Below, piece after piece: positions 5,350 through 5,586 of a stretch of 5,586 bases of DNA. The notes under the pieces were generated by a model, which saw nothing but the letters and a program-made list of their open reading frames with translations, was not told the DNA's origin and did no database searches. Source of the stretch: CAVOBC01 sp963693635 (lineage in GTDB: Bacteria > Pseudomonadota > Gammaproteobacteria > Pseudomonadales > Azotimanducaceae); NCBI GenBank assembly GCA_963693635.1, contig CAVOBC010000323.1:1-5586 (forward strand). The letters are read 5' to 3'. Numbering within the stretch: the stretch's first letter is position 1; each line of letters starts with the position of its first letter. The position numbers and the translations under genes are program-made.

Positions 5350-5586
5350 TCACTTGTTACGCAACCCGGCGATCTTGAAGTTGTCCCACGAGACCAGTCG
5401 CTGCGGCGTGAAGACCATCCAGCGCCCGTTCGAGCCCGCTGCCGTCGCCGCATTCGGCGGCGGATCGTCTTCAACCTGCCCGCCGTGCCCACCGCTGTAC
5501 TTGCGCCCCATCTGTGCGCGCACCTCACCGAGGTGGGGGTCCGCATTCTCAGCGACCGTATCTTCCAGTACCACCGCGACCCCCTG
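5350..5586 (-). CDS. PPOX-type split-barrel flavin/F420 protein, C-terminal part (5' end outside window)
   Basis: The frame is open to the right edge and ends with TGA at 5350-5352, leaving 78 residues. GTG codons near 5574 lie inside the conserved region and are not the start. The visible part runs from a strand VAVVLEDT, through a helix with GRKYSGG, then QVEDDPPPNAAT and the closing strand RWMVFTPQRLVSWDNFK. The last segment is typical of the C-terminal strand of pyridoxamine 5'-phosphate oxidase-like (PPOX) split-barrel proteins, where an ExV-SWD ending is common. Such proteins bind FMN, F420 or haem; which one applies here cannot be told without the N-terminal half. It is the first visible gene of the minus-strand group, 113 bases ahead of an LLM oxidoreductase, which fits a shared redox theme. 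Confidence 0.78.
   Translation of the reverse strand, partial: QGVAVVLEDTVAENADPHLGEVRAQMGRKYSGGHGGQVEDDPPPNAATAAGSNGRWMVFTPQRLVSWDNFKIAGLRNK

Overview
The window reads like ordinary chromosomal DNA of moderately high GC from a proteobacterium, most likely a gammaproteobacterium or a related lineage. No sequence search was run, so this rests on recalled families. The predicted N-acyltransferase (COG3146 type) and the small secreted DUF6491-like protein are typical of Proteobacteria. The two luciferase-like (LLM) oxidoreductases belong to subfamilies best known from mycobacteria, but they also occur in environmental Proteobacteria. There is no tRNA, rRNA, CRISPR array, insertion sequence or phage gene.

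Left part, plus strand: the window opens inside the 3' end of a DUF1801-type gene (1-248). After a 136-base gap comes a complete short-chain dehydrogenase/reductase-fold gene (385-1083) with a good ribosome binding site. Its Rossmann motif is intact, but the usual catalytic serine and tyrosine positions appear to be Asn and Phe. A convergent gap follows (1084-1250), holding a small hairpin and a run of four to five 18-base direct repeats.

Right part, minus strand, read from high to low coordinates: the C-terminal part of a split-barrel PPOX-type protein (5350-5586, running off the window), an LLM oxidoreductase resembling the TIGR03617/MSMEG_2256 group (4232-5236), a second LLM oxidoreductase resembling the Rv3520c group (3088-4122), a FemAB/GNAT-like N-acyltransferase (1902-3059), and a small exported DUF6491-like protein (1251-1667). 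The second LLM gene and the acyltransferase are only 28 bases apart and are probably co-transcribed. The gaps of about 110 bases upstream of each LLM gene could hold promoters or processing stem-loops.

Three adjacent genes (PPOX-like and two different LLM proteins) belong to superfamilies that use FMN or the deazaflavin F420. This suggests a small redox island, perhaps for hydride transfer to lipid, terpenoid or aromatic CoA-type intermediates. The substrate cannot be read from the sequence. Nothing here clearly amounts to a previously undescribed system. The most unusual points are the SDR lacking its usual catalytic residues, the paired LLM genes with a PPOX neighbour in a proteobacterial-looking background, and several precise inverted repeats between genes.
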